Source of the DNA: Oxytricha trifallax
Lineage: Eukaryota; Ciliophora; Spirotrichea; Sporadotrichida; Oxytrichidae
Assembly (NCBI GenBank): GCA_000711775.1
Contig: ARYC01019938.1
Span: 20,501 to 84,500 of the forward strand
Length of the DNA stretch: 64,000 bases
Direction of reading: 5' to 3'
A model generated the notes under the pieces. The model searched no databases. It saw nothing but the letters and a program-made list of their open reading frames with translations, and was not told the origin of the DNA. The translations under genes and the position numbers were made by a program. Of this stretch, positions 1-11,758 are shown piece by piece. Each line of letters opens with the position of its first letter. Positions within the stretch are counted from its first letter, which is position 1.

Positions 1-1433
1 TTCATAAAATCTAAATTTCATTACCTCAAGTATTTCTATGAGTGATGTTTGTTACATTTGAGTTTTCACTCTTAATTTTGAATTTCAGATTTATTTTCGA
101 TTTATCTCTTAAAAGTAATTAGCTATTGATTTGACTTTAGGAGAAGAAATATTCTCCATGTGAAAATCTATTTAAGATTTTAATTGAGTTTTTTACCATC
201 TAACTTGCCAAGCGAGAAAAATTGATTTCAATATTTCTGATAATTTTCGAAAGTTTTTGAGTATATTTTCAATTTATCTCTCTATCCTAAATGAATTTGC
301 ATTGAAATATATGTACCAATTGAGAGCTTAGGGTATGGGCTATAACTTTTATCCTGCTCATCTTCCATGAATCTCATAATGAAGGAAGTTATTAAGGGAA
401 AAGAAAAAGATCGATGCCTTGACTTTTGACTTCAATATCTCTCTAACCTAATGTCTTTAAATTTTAATATAATTATTCTTCTTGGCTTATAGATTTGTCA
501 ATTGAAACAAAATTCTAAATTTTTCAATATCTCTTCACTCAAGCGAGAAAACCTCTAAATCCTCTTTTTCGAACCCCATAATGATCTAAAAGTTGTACTG
601 ATATGGAAAAGGGAGTTTGTTTGAAGTTATAGATAAGTGATGGGGTTTGAACTCTACTTTTGGAATAGTGTCCGTAATTGTGTCCGGAATTTGTGTCCAT
701 TTTGGAATTGTGTCCATATGACTTAGGGGTGATGTTTGTTATAATGTAACAAAAATCAAAAATGGGTCGAGTGCCTGAAAAGAAATGAAAATAACTCAAG
801 CAGCGATTTTTTCACGGCTTGACTCTAGAATGGATAATGTAGATCAAAACATAAGCTACATGTTCCATCCTACTCATAATTCATAGAAAAAATTACTCAG
901 TGAGATATTTCAATTTTACTGAAAGTCATATAAAATTCATACGAATTTCACAATTTTGAGGATAGTAATTCGTATGAATTTCCTGATGAAAGACTCATAG
1001 AAGATAAAATGTGGATCTTGATTAAATACACAAAAAATTTATTCAGACCAAGTCCTCAAGCAATTTGGTTGAAGAGACAAGAAAGGAAGTTTGAGGCAGA
1101 GAAATACTTAAAATCGATTTATCTCGATGGGGGAAATTTTTTTGTGAATACTATAAGAATGTAATAATGTCGTTAGATTTTTCTCTACATCTTAAACTTA
1201 TAAAATCTTTTCATAGTTTTTTTGTATAGAGAGATATTAATTTATCAGAAGTTAAAAGTTTTAAAGGTTAAATTTAAAGGATCTACGGTTAAGATATGAT
1301 AAATCTAATTTGATATATTGATGAGACAAATTATTGACTGTTAAAATATATCAAATTTAAATCATTATCAGTAAAAACGATAATATATAATTCAAAAAAT
1401 ACAATTTCCCATATTTAATTAATAATTTAATTT
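1..1433. other. AT-rich stretch with no supported gene
   Basis: I see no convincing coding frame here under either the standard code or the TAA/TAG-as-Gln code. Two small structures stand out. At 667-716 the heptamer TGTGTCC, or a close variant, occurs four times at 10-18 bp spacing. At 933-947 and 967-981 there is a perfect 15-bp inverted repeat (AAATTCATACGAATT and its complement) with a 19-bp loop. An 86-codon standard-code minus-strand frame at 539-799 runs through the TGTGTCC repeats and has no family resemblance, so I treat it as chance. Confidence 0.6.
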
Positions 1434-2055
1434 GGCTATGGGGAAGCATCCTCCCCTAATGTATACTTTTTATTTTGTAGTCTGATAGAGTTTTAAACGC
1501 TGAGTAATAGTAATTGATGAACATGGTCTACGCAAGCAATAGTTTTTGAGCTATGACCTCTTATAAGTCAACAAACTATATATAAAATCATAATAAAATT
1601 GACAATAATTTTCAATTTTTTTCAAATTTTTTATTTTTATTAAATTATTGATTTAAGTTAAAAATAAGAAATTAAAAAAAAATATATAAATCTTATTTAA
1701 TTATTAACAATAAATCGAACCTAATTGCTTTAGCATATTTTTAATAAGAGAGAATATTTTTTATTTTATAATTTTGTTAATAATAATTAAATAAGATTTA
1801 TATATTTTTTTTTAATTTCTTATTTTTCACTTAAATCTATAATTTAATAAAAATAAAAAATTTGAAGAAAAATTGAAAACTTTTTGTCAATTTTATTATG
1901 AGTTTATATATAGTTTGTTGACTTATAAGAGGCCATAGCTCAAAAACTATTGCTCGCGTAGACCATGTTCAACAATTACTATTACTCAGCGTAAAAAACT
2001 CTATCAGACTACAAAATAAAAAGTATACATTAGGGGAGGATGCTTCCCCATAGCC
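1434..2055. mobile_element. 622-bp palindromic non-autonomous element with 8-bp target duplication
   Basis: The first and last roughly 150 bp are near-perfect reverse complements. The outermost bases are GGCTATGGGGAAGCATCC on the left and its complement on the right, and the arms continue inward through very AT-rich sequence toward a centre near 1745. The flanks carry a perfect direct repeat TTTAATTT at 1426-1433 and 2056-2063. No transposase frame is present, so this is MITE-like. An 8-bp duplication is typical of hAT-type integration and a few other superfamilies. The TIR itself is not one I recognise, so the superfamily is inference. Confidence 0.85.
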
Positions 2056-2429
2056 TTTAATTTATATTTTCATAATTTTCCATTTTAAATCTTATTTGAT
2101 AACAATATATTTTTCTAAACCAGCATCCTCGCTAATACCTTCAAGAATTGCCATTGTTTATATATTGACTTTCTTGTTATATACCTCTATATTATTATTC
2201 CTTATATACTAAGACTTCTAGATTATAATATTTAAGGCAAACACAGCCTCGTAATCATGTATAATCTCAATATTATTTTAGTATACTTTCTGCATTTAAT
2301 CATAAATATTTTCAATTGTTGCTGTAAAATTGGTGAGCGAAATCAACCGCTCTTTTGATACGATTCACACCTTTTAAACTGATACCATTTCGCTTATAAA
2401 TATTATCAACTTATTATGTAAACATCTTT

Positions 2430-2725
2430 AACTCTGGGAACTGGCGGTGAAACATAGTAGCTCATAGGTCGAGAGAGAAGTGAGCCCAATATTTCATTTT
2501 TTTCATTGATAAGATTGTCAATATGCTTCTATAAGAGCTTTGACCTCTTAAGCTAAAAATTCAGTTATTATTGTTTTAATTACACAGCTTTCAAGCAGTG
2601 AGAGCGAACATTTGATGGACTTCGCTTTAAGAGCAATTCAAAAGACTTATAGTTCAGTACTAGTTGACTTATTCACTATACATATCACATCCATAACGCA
2701 GTTTAAACACTAAATCTATATACTC
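2430..2725 (+). CDS. Possible exon fragments, unrecognised
   Basis: With TAA/TAG as Gln two short protein-like stretches occur. The first is at about 2433-2495 (TLGTGGETQQLIGRERSEPN). The second is at about 2592-2700 (it includes SSSESEHLMDFALRAIQ). They lie in different frames and are separated by AT-rich sequence, as expected for exons or for a frame-broken gene. The second resembles a stretch at about 4600-4680 upstream of the main enolase-like exon, because both contain caagcagtgagagc preceded by a similar ttgataa...atgcttct segment. They could belong to the enolase-like gene downstream or to a diverged duplicate. I do not recognise a domain. Confidence 0.3.
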
Positions 2726-3666
2726 TTAATCATAAATACACCCTAATAGCTTGTAATTTTTGTCTAGCATTTATTTAATATCCCCTACCCTAAAAAATTC
2801 CCTACAAATCAAACCAATTATAAACCTCATTAGTTTAATTAATAAGAAAAAGCTTTTTGATTCATAAGAGCCAATACCAAAATAGGAATGAATAAAGCTT
2901 GTCATAAAAGAAACGACGATATAAGTCCACTTTTAAAGGGCAAGTTCTTGAATTAAAAAGATTTGAGGAAGTTCTCTTTAGAAAAGAGTCAATAAAGTGA
3001 TGAAGGAAGTCATATATGTGATAATATAGTAAGAGCTTGCTAGCTATACTTTATGCTTATGCTTTTTGTACTTCTCCTACAGATCCATTTGTTGGTTTTT
3101 TTTTTAAATTCATGTTTGATAGAGACTATACTCCATAAGAAAAGTCAACCAGATTATTGTTTACTGTATCATTTTCAAATTTAAACAATTTATTAGGTTT
3201 TAAATGGGGGGTAATGCACTAGGGTCTATAGTCAAATTCAGCAAAATATGCTTGATTTTAGACATTCAAAACCTTTAACCACTTTATTTAGATGCTTTAG
3301 ATTGATTAATTATTTTTGTTTTTTAGGCTAGTTAAGTAATTATGATAATTCATAACTAAGAAGTATAAATTCCGAATTATAAATTAAATCTGTGTTTTGA
3401 AGAATTTTAATTTGAGGTACAATTCTAAATTTAGAATGAGTATTAATATATAATAAATCAAAGCATTACAAATTAATACTACATTCTAATACAAAAGAAT
3501 GTTATCAAAAAATTAAAATATATATAAATATAAATGTTAACTATTTAAAAAACTAGTTTATACTCTTAAATTTAAATTAAACTTGGTATTTATCGACTAA
3601 TCTAAATATGATCTTACTATAAACTAAAAATAAAATCATTAAAATTACTGCCATGAAATTATCAAT
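2726..3666. other. AT-rich spacer, no supported gene
   Basis: About 940 bp of strongly AT-biased sequence. Short TGA-free frames occur, as expected by chance when TAA/TAG are sense, but none has protein-like composition or family similarity. It may be intronic to the enolase-like gene if the exon-like pieces at 2430-2725 belong to it. Confidence 0.5.
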
Positions 3667-5650
3667 CAAAAGGGTATTGGGTTTTTATTACTGCATAAGA
3701 TGAAGTATATGAAATTGAAGAGTACTTCAAGATTCAAGCGCAATTAAGGAAGCAAATTTAAACACATAAACTAGGAGAGAATAGTTTCAGATCTGGCGCA
3801 GATGGATCATGCTATAATGCCTTTGAAAACGTTAATGAAAACTTTAAGTTTATTGAAGATGCCATTAACACTCGAAGACCCATAATTAGTGAATAAAGCT
3901 TATAAATGCTATGCTATTTTTTTGTTTTTGCTAGGACTCGAATTATTAATTAATTTGAAACTGAAATTATTTCCTAATATAATTTATTTTAATCACTCAT
4001 TGCTTAATTTTGGAAAATAAAGAAACAGAGACAAAAAGCTTATTATAGCTAACAACCTGTCAGTTTATTCAATCTATGTATCTGATCCTGAATTTGGTAA
4101 AGTTTGATTTATTTTGATCCTTTACTATATTTGATTTCTTTGATTCTCTAATTTTGCCAATGAATTACTTTAATCTTTTCTAACATCTTTATGCAACTTT
4201 AAATTTAGTAAAACTACTACGAATAATGAAATGTATTATTATTATTACTCCAAAAAAATTCACACACTTATTAAGGATTTCATTATATTCAGACTTTCTC
4301 CTAAATATCAAACAAAAATTAAATAACTCTTATCAGTTAATGAAATTTCTAAGCCATTCTATGGAGGGAATCTGAAAGCTTTCCTTATTATGTTAAGAAA
4401 GAAGAGTTTTAGTATATTAAGGTTATGATTCTATTTCTTATTTAAATTGAAAAGCAATAATTCATCTCCAAAATTAAATATTTGAATAGATTTTGTAATT
4501 TTTTTATAGACAATGTGCTTGGCTTTTCAAAGATTTTATTGATAATATAGTTAATATGCTTCTTTCGGAACTTTAATTCTTTATTTCTTATAAAAAGCTA
4601 TAGTTCATTTGAATTCACAGCAGGCAAGCAGTGAGAGCTTCACAGTTGACGGATTAAGCATTAAGGGTATTCTAATAGAATTAAAAAATTAATTTCTCAA
4701 TATACATAGCTTTAAATGAATCAAATTAAAATCTTTATTTAGCACTAAACTATAAAAAAATATTTGAAAGCTTGGAGTTTTTGTTTCTCAAATAATTTAT
4801 TATTTTTTCTCTTTGCAAATATCCTCCATGTCAAAGCACTTCTATTCAGATAATAGGTTGTGGGGTATTGACTGTGCAAATTAATGTAATTTTAATAGAT
4901 AAGTTATTATTTTTAGAAAGTAAGAGAAAAGTACATTAAATTTGGAATTTTCCCAGACATATATAGCTCATACATAAAAGAGTAAAATAAATACGATTTA
5001 GAAGGGCCTAAGAATTTGTTTGATCAGGACTAATTAACTGAATATTTTGTTAAGTTGTGCAACGAACATCCTCTTTTAGAATACTTAGAAGACCCGAAAG
5101 CTGAGGTGATATAGCTGGTTATTAAAAAATAATTAAGTGATTTAAAGATACTGTTCCAAGAGTTAAAATTGGAATAAAAAATATGGTGAAGTCAAATCTA
5201 GATATCAAAAAATAAGTAAGAGTCATTGAAGTTATGAACATTTATTATAGCACACATAAATCATATCAAAAGATATAATGATGATGTCGAAGAAGAAGAA
5301 AAGAAAGAATTGGAAAATAAGTAAGAGGAAGAGAAGAAGGAGCAAATACCTCAAGATTATATAGGAGCCTGCAAGTGTGAAGGGAGGCGGAAGAGATTCA
5401 GTTGCAACAATAAAACCAGCTCCAAATGAAATGAAAACTCTTGCAAATGAAAAGACTTAACCCAAACTTGAGCCAATTTAATAAAAGGAAGAGGTTATAT
5501 AAGATAACCTGAACGATCCTAACAGACACAAATTTATTCCTCACATAGTTCATATTGAAAAATCTTTGCCTTAAACCTCTTACAAGTTATGGGAGAATAA
5601 AATCTCAAAGACTTTACAATTGTTTGATTTAATTATGTTTTATTAAAATG
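3667..5650 (+). CDS. Enolase-family protein (enolase-4-like), multi-exon, frame-broken
   Basis: Enolases dehydrate 2-phosphoglycerate to phosphoenolpyruvate; the divergent enolase-4 branch is linked to cilia and sperm flagella. Read with TAA/TAG as Gln, linear exon-like blocks follow enolase order. At 3712-3885 a block with GENSFRSGADGSCYNAFENV and NENFKFIEDAI lies where enolases have the GDEGGFAPN loop and the following helix. At about 4863-4905 GIDCANQCNFN corresponds to the GMDVA strand, whose Asp binds the catalytic metal. At 4920-5200 there follow KYDLEGPKNLFDQDQLTEYF and LCNEHPLLEYLEDP, the second being the metal-binding Glu of SIEDP. The C-terminal part (5280-5650) is Glu/Lys-rich and then EKTQPKLEPIQQKEEV-like. 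Likely introns lie at 3886-4840 and 4906-4922 (the latter ends tttttag). Frame shifts occur near 5155, 5260 and 5365. Catalytic loops are altered, so activity is uncertain. The start codon was not found. Confidence 0.68.
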
Positions 5651-6016
5651 GGCTAATTGTATACACTTTTTTTAAGGGAATAATGTGTGATTAATTTTAA
5701 TAATTAATTGAATAAAAGTATAGACTTTTTCTTAACATTAACACCAAAATTTTACTTTGAATTATAATGAAGTTCGCTTAACTTTTTCAAAAATGATTAT
5801 TGTTCTATTATTTAATCAAAAATTTGCCTGCATGATGATAGATTAAAAAGCTAGCTATCACTCTTAGATGTCCTTTTATCTTATAATGTTTTGAGATAAA
5901 GTAAACCTTGCCCTACTTTTTTATATTCCAATTAAATTACTTATATTTGAAATATTAAACGCTGACTCCCCCTATTACTTTAATAAGATAAATCTTAATC
6001 CTTGACTTTTATCAAT

Positions 6017-6453
6017 TGAGTTGATGGAAGTGTTTTAGTCGGCAGAAATCAGTCATTCATAACACTGTAAATAAAACTTCAAAGGAAGGGTTTCGGGGAA
6101 TTGATTCTTATTTATCAATAACTTCTAAAGCCAGTAAATTATTATATTGAAATGATTTTTAATAGGAAGAGCAATTCGTAGTAATTATTGAAGACAACTT
6201 TTACGAAGCATGCAATAGTGAAGTAATAGATATTTTATTTGGAGGACAGTTTGCGTATCTCAATATTAGAGGCTTTTTTAGAAATGAAAAGTCAGTTAAA
6301 GTTTAGAGATTTAATGAAATACTAGACAGCATTAAATAGATTTAAAAGATAGAGAATTAGTCTGAGTTTTGTTTTAAAAAATGGAAATCTTTTTAAGTGC
6401 AAGTTAATTAAAAGTTTCTATGTCGTAATCAATTTAAATTAGAAAAGAATTGA
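6017..6453 (+). CDS. Unrecognised small protein, two exons
   Basis: Two protein-like blocks in TAA/TAG-as-Gln code. The first, at about 6030-6148, contains SVIHNTVNKTSKEGFRGID. The second, at 6165-6453, contains EEQFVVIIEDNFYEACNSEV and ILFGGQFAYLNIRGFFRNEK and ends at TGA 6451-6453. An apparent intron of about 32 bp (GTAAAT...TTTTTAATAG) separates them, although the joined phase is off by one base, the same one-base problem seen throughout the window. The second block is 96 codons without TGA and has a mixed hydrophobic/charged composition typical of a folded domain. No family is recognised and the start codon is unclear. Confidence 0.5.
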
Positions 6454-6860
6454 AAGTATAAATAAATTAAGAAAAATGATTGCAAAATAAAACAAAAAGT
6501 TTTAAAATCTTTAATCAGAATAAGAATAAAGAGAAAAATATATAATAATAAGCATAATAAAAAGAATTTCCAGTAAAGATAAGGAACATGTAATAGATAA
6601 CAATATATTAACGAAAGCGAAATAAATAATAATGTAAGTATCAAGTTTTTATTTCTTTAGATTATTAAATGCAACATTGCTTAATTTTAAACGCCATTAT
6701 TGCTAAAATAGATAAAAATAGGAAATTTCAGAAATTAATAGTAATGTATTAGTTTAAATTAATTTTAACTGCCATGAATTAGGAGTGCGTGTAATACTAA
6801 TCAGTTTTAGTTTTAAAATTATTAATTAATTAAATCAATTTAATTTAATATATATATATT

Positions 6861-7610
6861 AGTGGTCTAGTGTTCTAGGTGGTCTAGGGGGTCTTTCTGA
6901 GACCACTCGTAATTAAATATTAATATATATATAATATTTACGAATATGTATACCAGTAATGGAGTCAACGAATAACTAGACATTCCTCCGGCGCTGCCTA
7001 AGACCACGGTTCTGGTGCTCTAAAATGGCCAAGCCGTGTTGGTTGTGACGCAACAAATGCAGATCTATGTACCAAATTTCAAACTAACTAGCTCCTCGAT
7101 AAAGAGACTGACATCTAAGCAATTCGGAAACCCTGGTGATGGAATTTGCACAGTTTATGATGATAAATGTCTCTCTTGCAGTTCTGATGGTGCAAACCTT
7201 GAAGACGACGAATGTGTTTGCGTTACCGATTACAACTTCATTGTTATTGACACCAAAGAATGTGTTGAAGAATGTCCTGAGCATTGCAAAGAAGACGGCG
7301 TCTATTGTTACAAAAAGTGTCAAGCTTGTATCTAATCAACTCTATAGATAACGTCCTACCAGAGATCATTAGTTTTGCGCGTACTCATGCTATCACAACC
7401 GACCTACTAACAGACGGTGCATTTGAGTTCTTGATCAAGGATACGGGTGGAGGCAGTATACTCTGAGTCATTTGTGTATCCGGCTTGGTGGTCTCCGGCA
7501 TGTTGACTCCATTACTGGTATACATATTCGTAAATATTATATATACATTAATATGTAATTACGAGTCGTCTCATAAAGACCCCCCTAGACCACCTAGAAC
7601 ACTAGACTAC
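6861..7610. mobile_element. Inverted-repeat element carrying a captured gene fragment
   Basis: Terminal inverted repeats of about 109 bp lie at 6861-6969 and 7502-7610. They start GTGGTCTAGTGTTCTAGG on the left and GTAGTCTAGTGTTCTAGG on the complement of the right, and match with few differences down to GGAGTCAAC. Both ends abut TATATATTA runs, so a TA target duplication is possible but cannot be separated from the AT repeat. The 530-bp interior is clearly GC-richer than its surroundings and encodes pieces of a Cys-rich membrane protein. No transposase is present. The arrangement is like a non-autonomous element that has taken up host exons. Alternatively an ordinary gene may be flanked by two facing MITE ends. 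Confidence 0.72.
6985..7575 (+). pseudogene. Cys-rich extracellular / single-TM protein fragment inside inverted-repeat element
   Basis: Coding resemblance runs in three overlapping frames. At 6985-7110 it reads VGCDATNADLCTKFQTNQLL. At 7110-7335 there is a Cys-rich segment (GDGICTVYDDKCLSCSSDG, later KECVEECPEHCKEDGVYC and CYKKCQAC) with spacing like the furin-type or growth-factor-receptor Cys-rich repeats common in ciliate surface proteins. At 7336-7466 it reads IDNVLPEIISFARTHAI, and the frame then continues past TGA 7464-7466 into a hydrophobic stretch VICVSGLVVSGMLTPLLVYI that would be a membrane helix and overlaps the right TIR. One-base shifts separate the frames. It also has very few TAA/TAG codons, unlike neighbouring genes, which fits either recent capture or foreign origin. 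The function of any intact parent is unknown. Confidence 0.55.
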
Positions 7611-7648
7611 TAATATATATTTTAAATTAAATTGATTTGATGATAAAC

Positions 7649-8080
7649 ATGAGTAATGTCTACAATAAATAACAATCAGATTAAGCTAATGATTACGCTC
7701 CACTTGAGAGTTAATAAGAAGATGAGAACGACGAAATTATAGACTAAATCATAGCATCATTTGACATCATAATAGGAAGAAGACATAATTGATGAATTTC
7801 AAGGGTTGAGAAATGTAAAGGACTATGATGGGTTAAAGTAAAGAACATGCTTAAATTATCTAAAACATACAAAACACAAAAAAAAAATAATTATTAACAA
7901 GGATAAAATCAATTTAAGCAAAACAGTGTTGAGATTTATTTATGGGGAGAATAATTAATTAGCATTTTATTTCAATGTTCCAATCTTTTTATAAACAATT
8001 AAATGAATGATTAAAGTTCATTCAGATTCAAATAAATAATTTTAAGCAAAACAAATTTTTTATTAAAATGATTTGAGCCT
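7649..8080 (+). CDS. Unrecognised acidic Gln-rich protein, frame-broken
   Basis: ATG 7649 opens a TAA/TAG-as-Gln frame (MSNVYNKQQSDQANDYAPLE, then QQEDENDEIIDQIIASF) only about 40 bp downstream of the inverted-repeat element. The frame shifts near 7765 to EEDIIDEFQGLRNVKDYDG, and again in the A8 run near 7880 to INLSKTVLRFIYGENNQ and LAFYFNVPIFLQTIK. The first part is acidic and low-complexity and the last part hydrophobic. No family is recognised. The end is placed where the last protein-like frame fades. Confidence 0.45.
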
Positions 8081-8514
8081 TTAATCAGCAAGTTTAATCA
8101 TAAAATTATGATTAAAATACAATTATTTTCTTCAATTTAATTGATTTTACTGAAATTAATAAAAGATCGCAATATAGTTATCATTCAAAAATTTCATAAG
8201 TTATTGACAGGTATTCCTCTTAAATCAAATTCAAAATTTAATTGCCAGATTTTTTTGGCTCATTGAATTTCCATATTTATCTATAATACTCATAAAATAG
8301 ACTAATATCACCTTAGGAATCATATTTCTATTCTTTTTACATTTAAATTATATTTTGATTTTTAATTAACTTTAGTAATTTATTTAGGGTTTATTGATTA
8401 TAATTAATGCATCTAATTAATTTTGTAATTTCCTGTCTTCTCCTCCCCTTTTATTAAACTATCCAGAACAGCACAAGAGAATAAATTTTGAATAAAGAGG
8501 GATGTCACACAAAC

Positions 8515-10779
8515 ATGAATAAAGAACGCTACAGAAAGAGTTCAAATGAAAATTTCTTATAACGAGTGAATTCTAACGAATTGATGTCCTAATATAGTGT
8601 AGGAAGCTAGGTAAGCATATAAAACCAGAATAGAATCGATTTTTAAAAGATTAATGAAAGCTATAAGTTAATCTTCAATGATTAAGACTCTCAAATTAGT
8701 TTGAAAAATAGCATATAATATATAGGAGCAACAGCAAATGATTTAAAGCCAAGACAAAGTATAAAATGTTATTTAAATATTTAATTTTATAAATCTGCAA
8801 GCAAGCAATTACATTAAACCGCCTTCTTCGTCAAACAATTAATTATATCAAAACAATATAATTATTGATTTAACAAATCATCTTTATGAAGAGTCTAAGA
8901 CATCCAGCAATAATTGAATCTCTTACCCTCAAATTTTGAAACAAAATCAATAAAGCATTCAAGTAATATTAGCAGATTAAAATTTAATGTTCTAGAAAAT
9001 TTAAGATCAGATCCATAAAGATATTGTAACTCAGAAAGATATAAAAGAATTTAAAAATAAATACATCTAGACCTACAAAAATTGACATAAATCCAAGAAG
9101 AGAATACTGAAAAGTAATATATTTAAGCTAAAGCAGAGAGAAAAACAAATTAAAAACTAGAGAAATAGTAGCATGAGAAAGCAGAATAAATTCATGCTGA
9201 AAAACATATTCGTAGTAAAATGTTAGTGCATCTGATATTAAAATTTACCCTAAAAGAAATTCAGAAAATAAATAGCAAATTTAATTATAGTGAAATCACC
9301 AGATTAATAAGAGTTATTAGAATTTACGTAATAATATAGATTTTAAAGAAAAAGACTAATTAGTAGTCTTAAGTGAGATTAATGATATTAAGTCAGTGGA
9401 AATTCACAATTTTTAATTTTATAAAAAATCTTTCTCAAGAGATGATTCTACTCTAAAACATGATATATAGAATAAAAAAGTAGGCTACTAAGTTTTAATT
9501 TTTTAATAAATAACCAATCAGTGAATTCATAAAATACTTTTTTCTCTGCTGCAAATAGCTAAAAGTAGAACTCTCTAAATAAATCATAAAATTCTTAACA
9601 TTAAAGAAAGTAAACAGCTCAATGTGAATCTCAAACTTCCAGAAAATCGTAGTCTGTGTATCAATAGGCTTTGTACTCAACAGGTTTCAGGAATAAATAT
9701 AACAATCAATTATAAAATATGAAAAATATTAGTAGTAACTCTCGAGAGCAAAAGAGTGTAATAAGTGAATATCAGACTAAACAGCCCTAAAAGTTACTCT
9801 TCTATGGCAAGTTACAATATATATCAAGGTCTACAAATAAATAAAGTTTTAAAAAGAACTAAAATACTAATAAAAATCATGACAAAAAGAGCAGCAAAAA
9901 AATAAAACCAACTTAAGTTGCAGCGTTTTAAAGCAACGAAATAACAGAAGAAGAGAATTAAATCCTTGATAATTAAATAAATGTTAGTATAATTTAAGAA
10001 AAAAAAATTTAAAGCAAAAGTTACACTTAATAAGATTAAAAAATGCAGACAATAGAGGGGATTTTTAAAAAATAAAATAGGTTATTGGAGAACTACTTGA
10101 TCATAACAGTGAACTTTAGGAAAGATGTAAGCAGCATGAAATGCAAAGGAAAAAGGACTGTGACTATATACTGAAGCTAGAAAACGAAATGGAAAAGCTC
10201 ATAGAAATTAAGTAATCCAACTAAAGCCTAATAAAAGTTCAAGAGGAGCATATCACGAATCTTAAAGCATCATTAAATTCAATAATTAATGTAAAGATAA
10301 AATATGAAAATATTATTAAGAGAATGGTATAAGATAAAAAGTCGAAAATGCTTGCTAACAGTTATAGAGCAAGTATAGCAATTGAATTAGTAAAATATGT
10401 AACATCTAATGGATTTCTAAAGTCAAAATTTAAATAACTCCATATTCTTTAGGAACACCATGATTTCAAATCAACTCAAGTCAAGTATAGTGAGTGGTCA
10501 GACTAGCTTAAATCAAACTTAAAATATAAATTTGATATTAAAAAATGGAGCTTCTTGAGTATTGGGAAATTTTCAAAGATTCAACAAAGCTTTAGATGGG
10601 CTAAAACCTTAAAACATTATGACTTTGATGAAGGAGAAGAAATTGACGAGGAGGATGTTGAAGATTATTAAAAGGATGATAACTAATATGTCGATAAGTT
10701 TAATAATTATAGAACTAAGTAGACCTTTCTTCTATAAATTATCATTAATACCCTGATAAGTACCAACAGATGGAATTGA
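8515..10779 (+). CDS. Long coiled-coil protein
   Basis: ATG 8515 starts a TAA/TAG-as-Gln frame, MNKERYRKSSNENFLQRVNS, that runs cleanly for about 115 codons. A Lys/Glu/Gln-rich region follows (about 8900-9350) with heptad-like character. The middle (9300-9990) contains one-base shifts, for example LVVLSEINDIKSVEIHNF near 9360. From about 10000 to TGA 10777-10779 the frame is clean for roughly 250 codons. It includes LENEMEKLIEIKQSNQSLIK (coiled coil), then SIAIELVKYVTSNGFLKSKF and KHYDFDEGEEIDEEDVEDYQ. In this clean stretch all Trp codons are TGG. Length would be about 750 residues. The architecture suggests a cytoskeletal or centrosomal-type coiled-coil protein, but no family is recognised. 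Confidence 0.62.
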
Positions 10780-11084
10780 TCAAAAATTAATAAATGATCG
10801 ATTACAATAAAGTCAATTGTGCCCCACCATTTGGCATAAACTAAGAATTATGCAAGTTAAGTGATATCTTAGAAAGTTTTGCCAAAAATAAAAAATAACT
10901 TAAACTGATGAATATTGACATCTGAAATACACTGAGAGAAAGAAGATAGAAGATATATATCAGATGAACACATGAATGGAGTTATGAATAGAATTTAATA
11001 CTTTGTTTTTTAGGCTGTAAATTTGCACATTAAAAGACATATTTAAATAATAATTCAGTCTTTAAATTTCTAGACTTTCCTTCT

Positions 11085-11758
11085 TCAACTTTAAAATTTT
11101 CATTTCATAGTATTACAGATTAGCTGTTAGTTTAAGAATTGTATCCCATTAATTTTGCTACTATTCATCTGCGTCGGCAACTTAAACATCAATAGTTTCT
11201 ACATTTGGCATTGGATTGATGGCTATACTACAATTATCTTTTAAGATTTTTGACTATCTTATTATTGATAGAGAAATTGAGCAATTTTAAATAATACTAA
11301 TACTAGAAATCAGTTTTTATTTCAAAATTGTTTTAATATTTTCTTTGAAGCAAACTAGTGCTATTAATTATTTACTTTATGATTTTATTTATTTATTTAT
11401 TAACTATTGAAACTCTTCTTAAGGTTACTGTAATCTGAGCTAGGATTATTATGAAGATGAAGTCAACTCAAAGAATACATCCCTAACTAGAGCTAAGAAT
11501 TCTTGCTTAAAATTAAAATACCTCACTTACTACATTTATCTAGTAGATTCTAAATTAACTTTTACAGTATCAGGATACGATCTGTTGAGCCTAAACTTGA
11601 AGTTGTTTCGTTCAGATTCAAATTAAAACTTAAAAGAGACACTCAATTTTCATGATCACATTAAAAACCACAAAACCATTGATTTGATAACTAGCAAATT
11701 TATTTATTGGTAATTGGAAGGGTCTTATTAGGTTTTTAGATAAATTCAAAATTTATGA
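11085..11758 (+). CDS. Unrecognised, possibly secreted or membrane protein
   Basis: The first block, at about 11085-11250, contains the hydrophobic CIPLILLLFICVGNL followed by NINSFYIWHWIDGYT, like a signal peptide or membrane anchor. The second block, 11418-11758, is a clean frame of about 110 codons containing QDYYEDEVNSKNTSLTRAKN and YIYLVDSKLTFTVSGYDLL, ending at TGA 11756-11758. Codons TAA/TAG are used as Gln. The roughly 160-bp gap between blocks is AT-rich and probably intronic, although the splice sites are not obvious. No family is recognised. Confidence 0.5.

Noticed and set aside
539-799. 86-codon minus-strand ORF
   Set aside because: Its sequence is shaped by the TGTGTCC repeats, there is no family resemblance, and flanking DNA looks noncoding.
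7084-7323. 79-codon minus-strand ORF opposite the Cys-rich fragment
   Set aside because: It is the antisense shadow of the Cys-rich frame.
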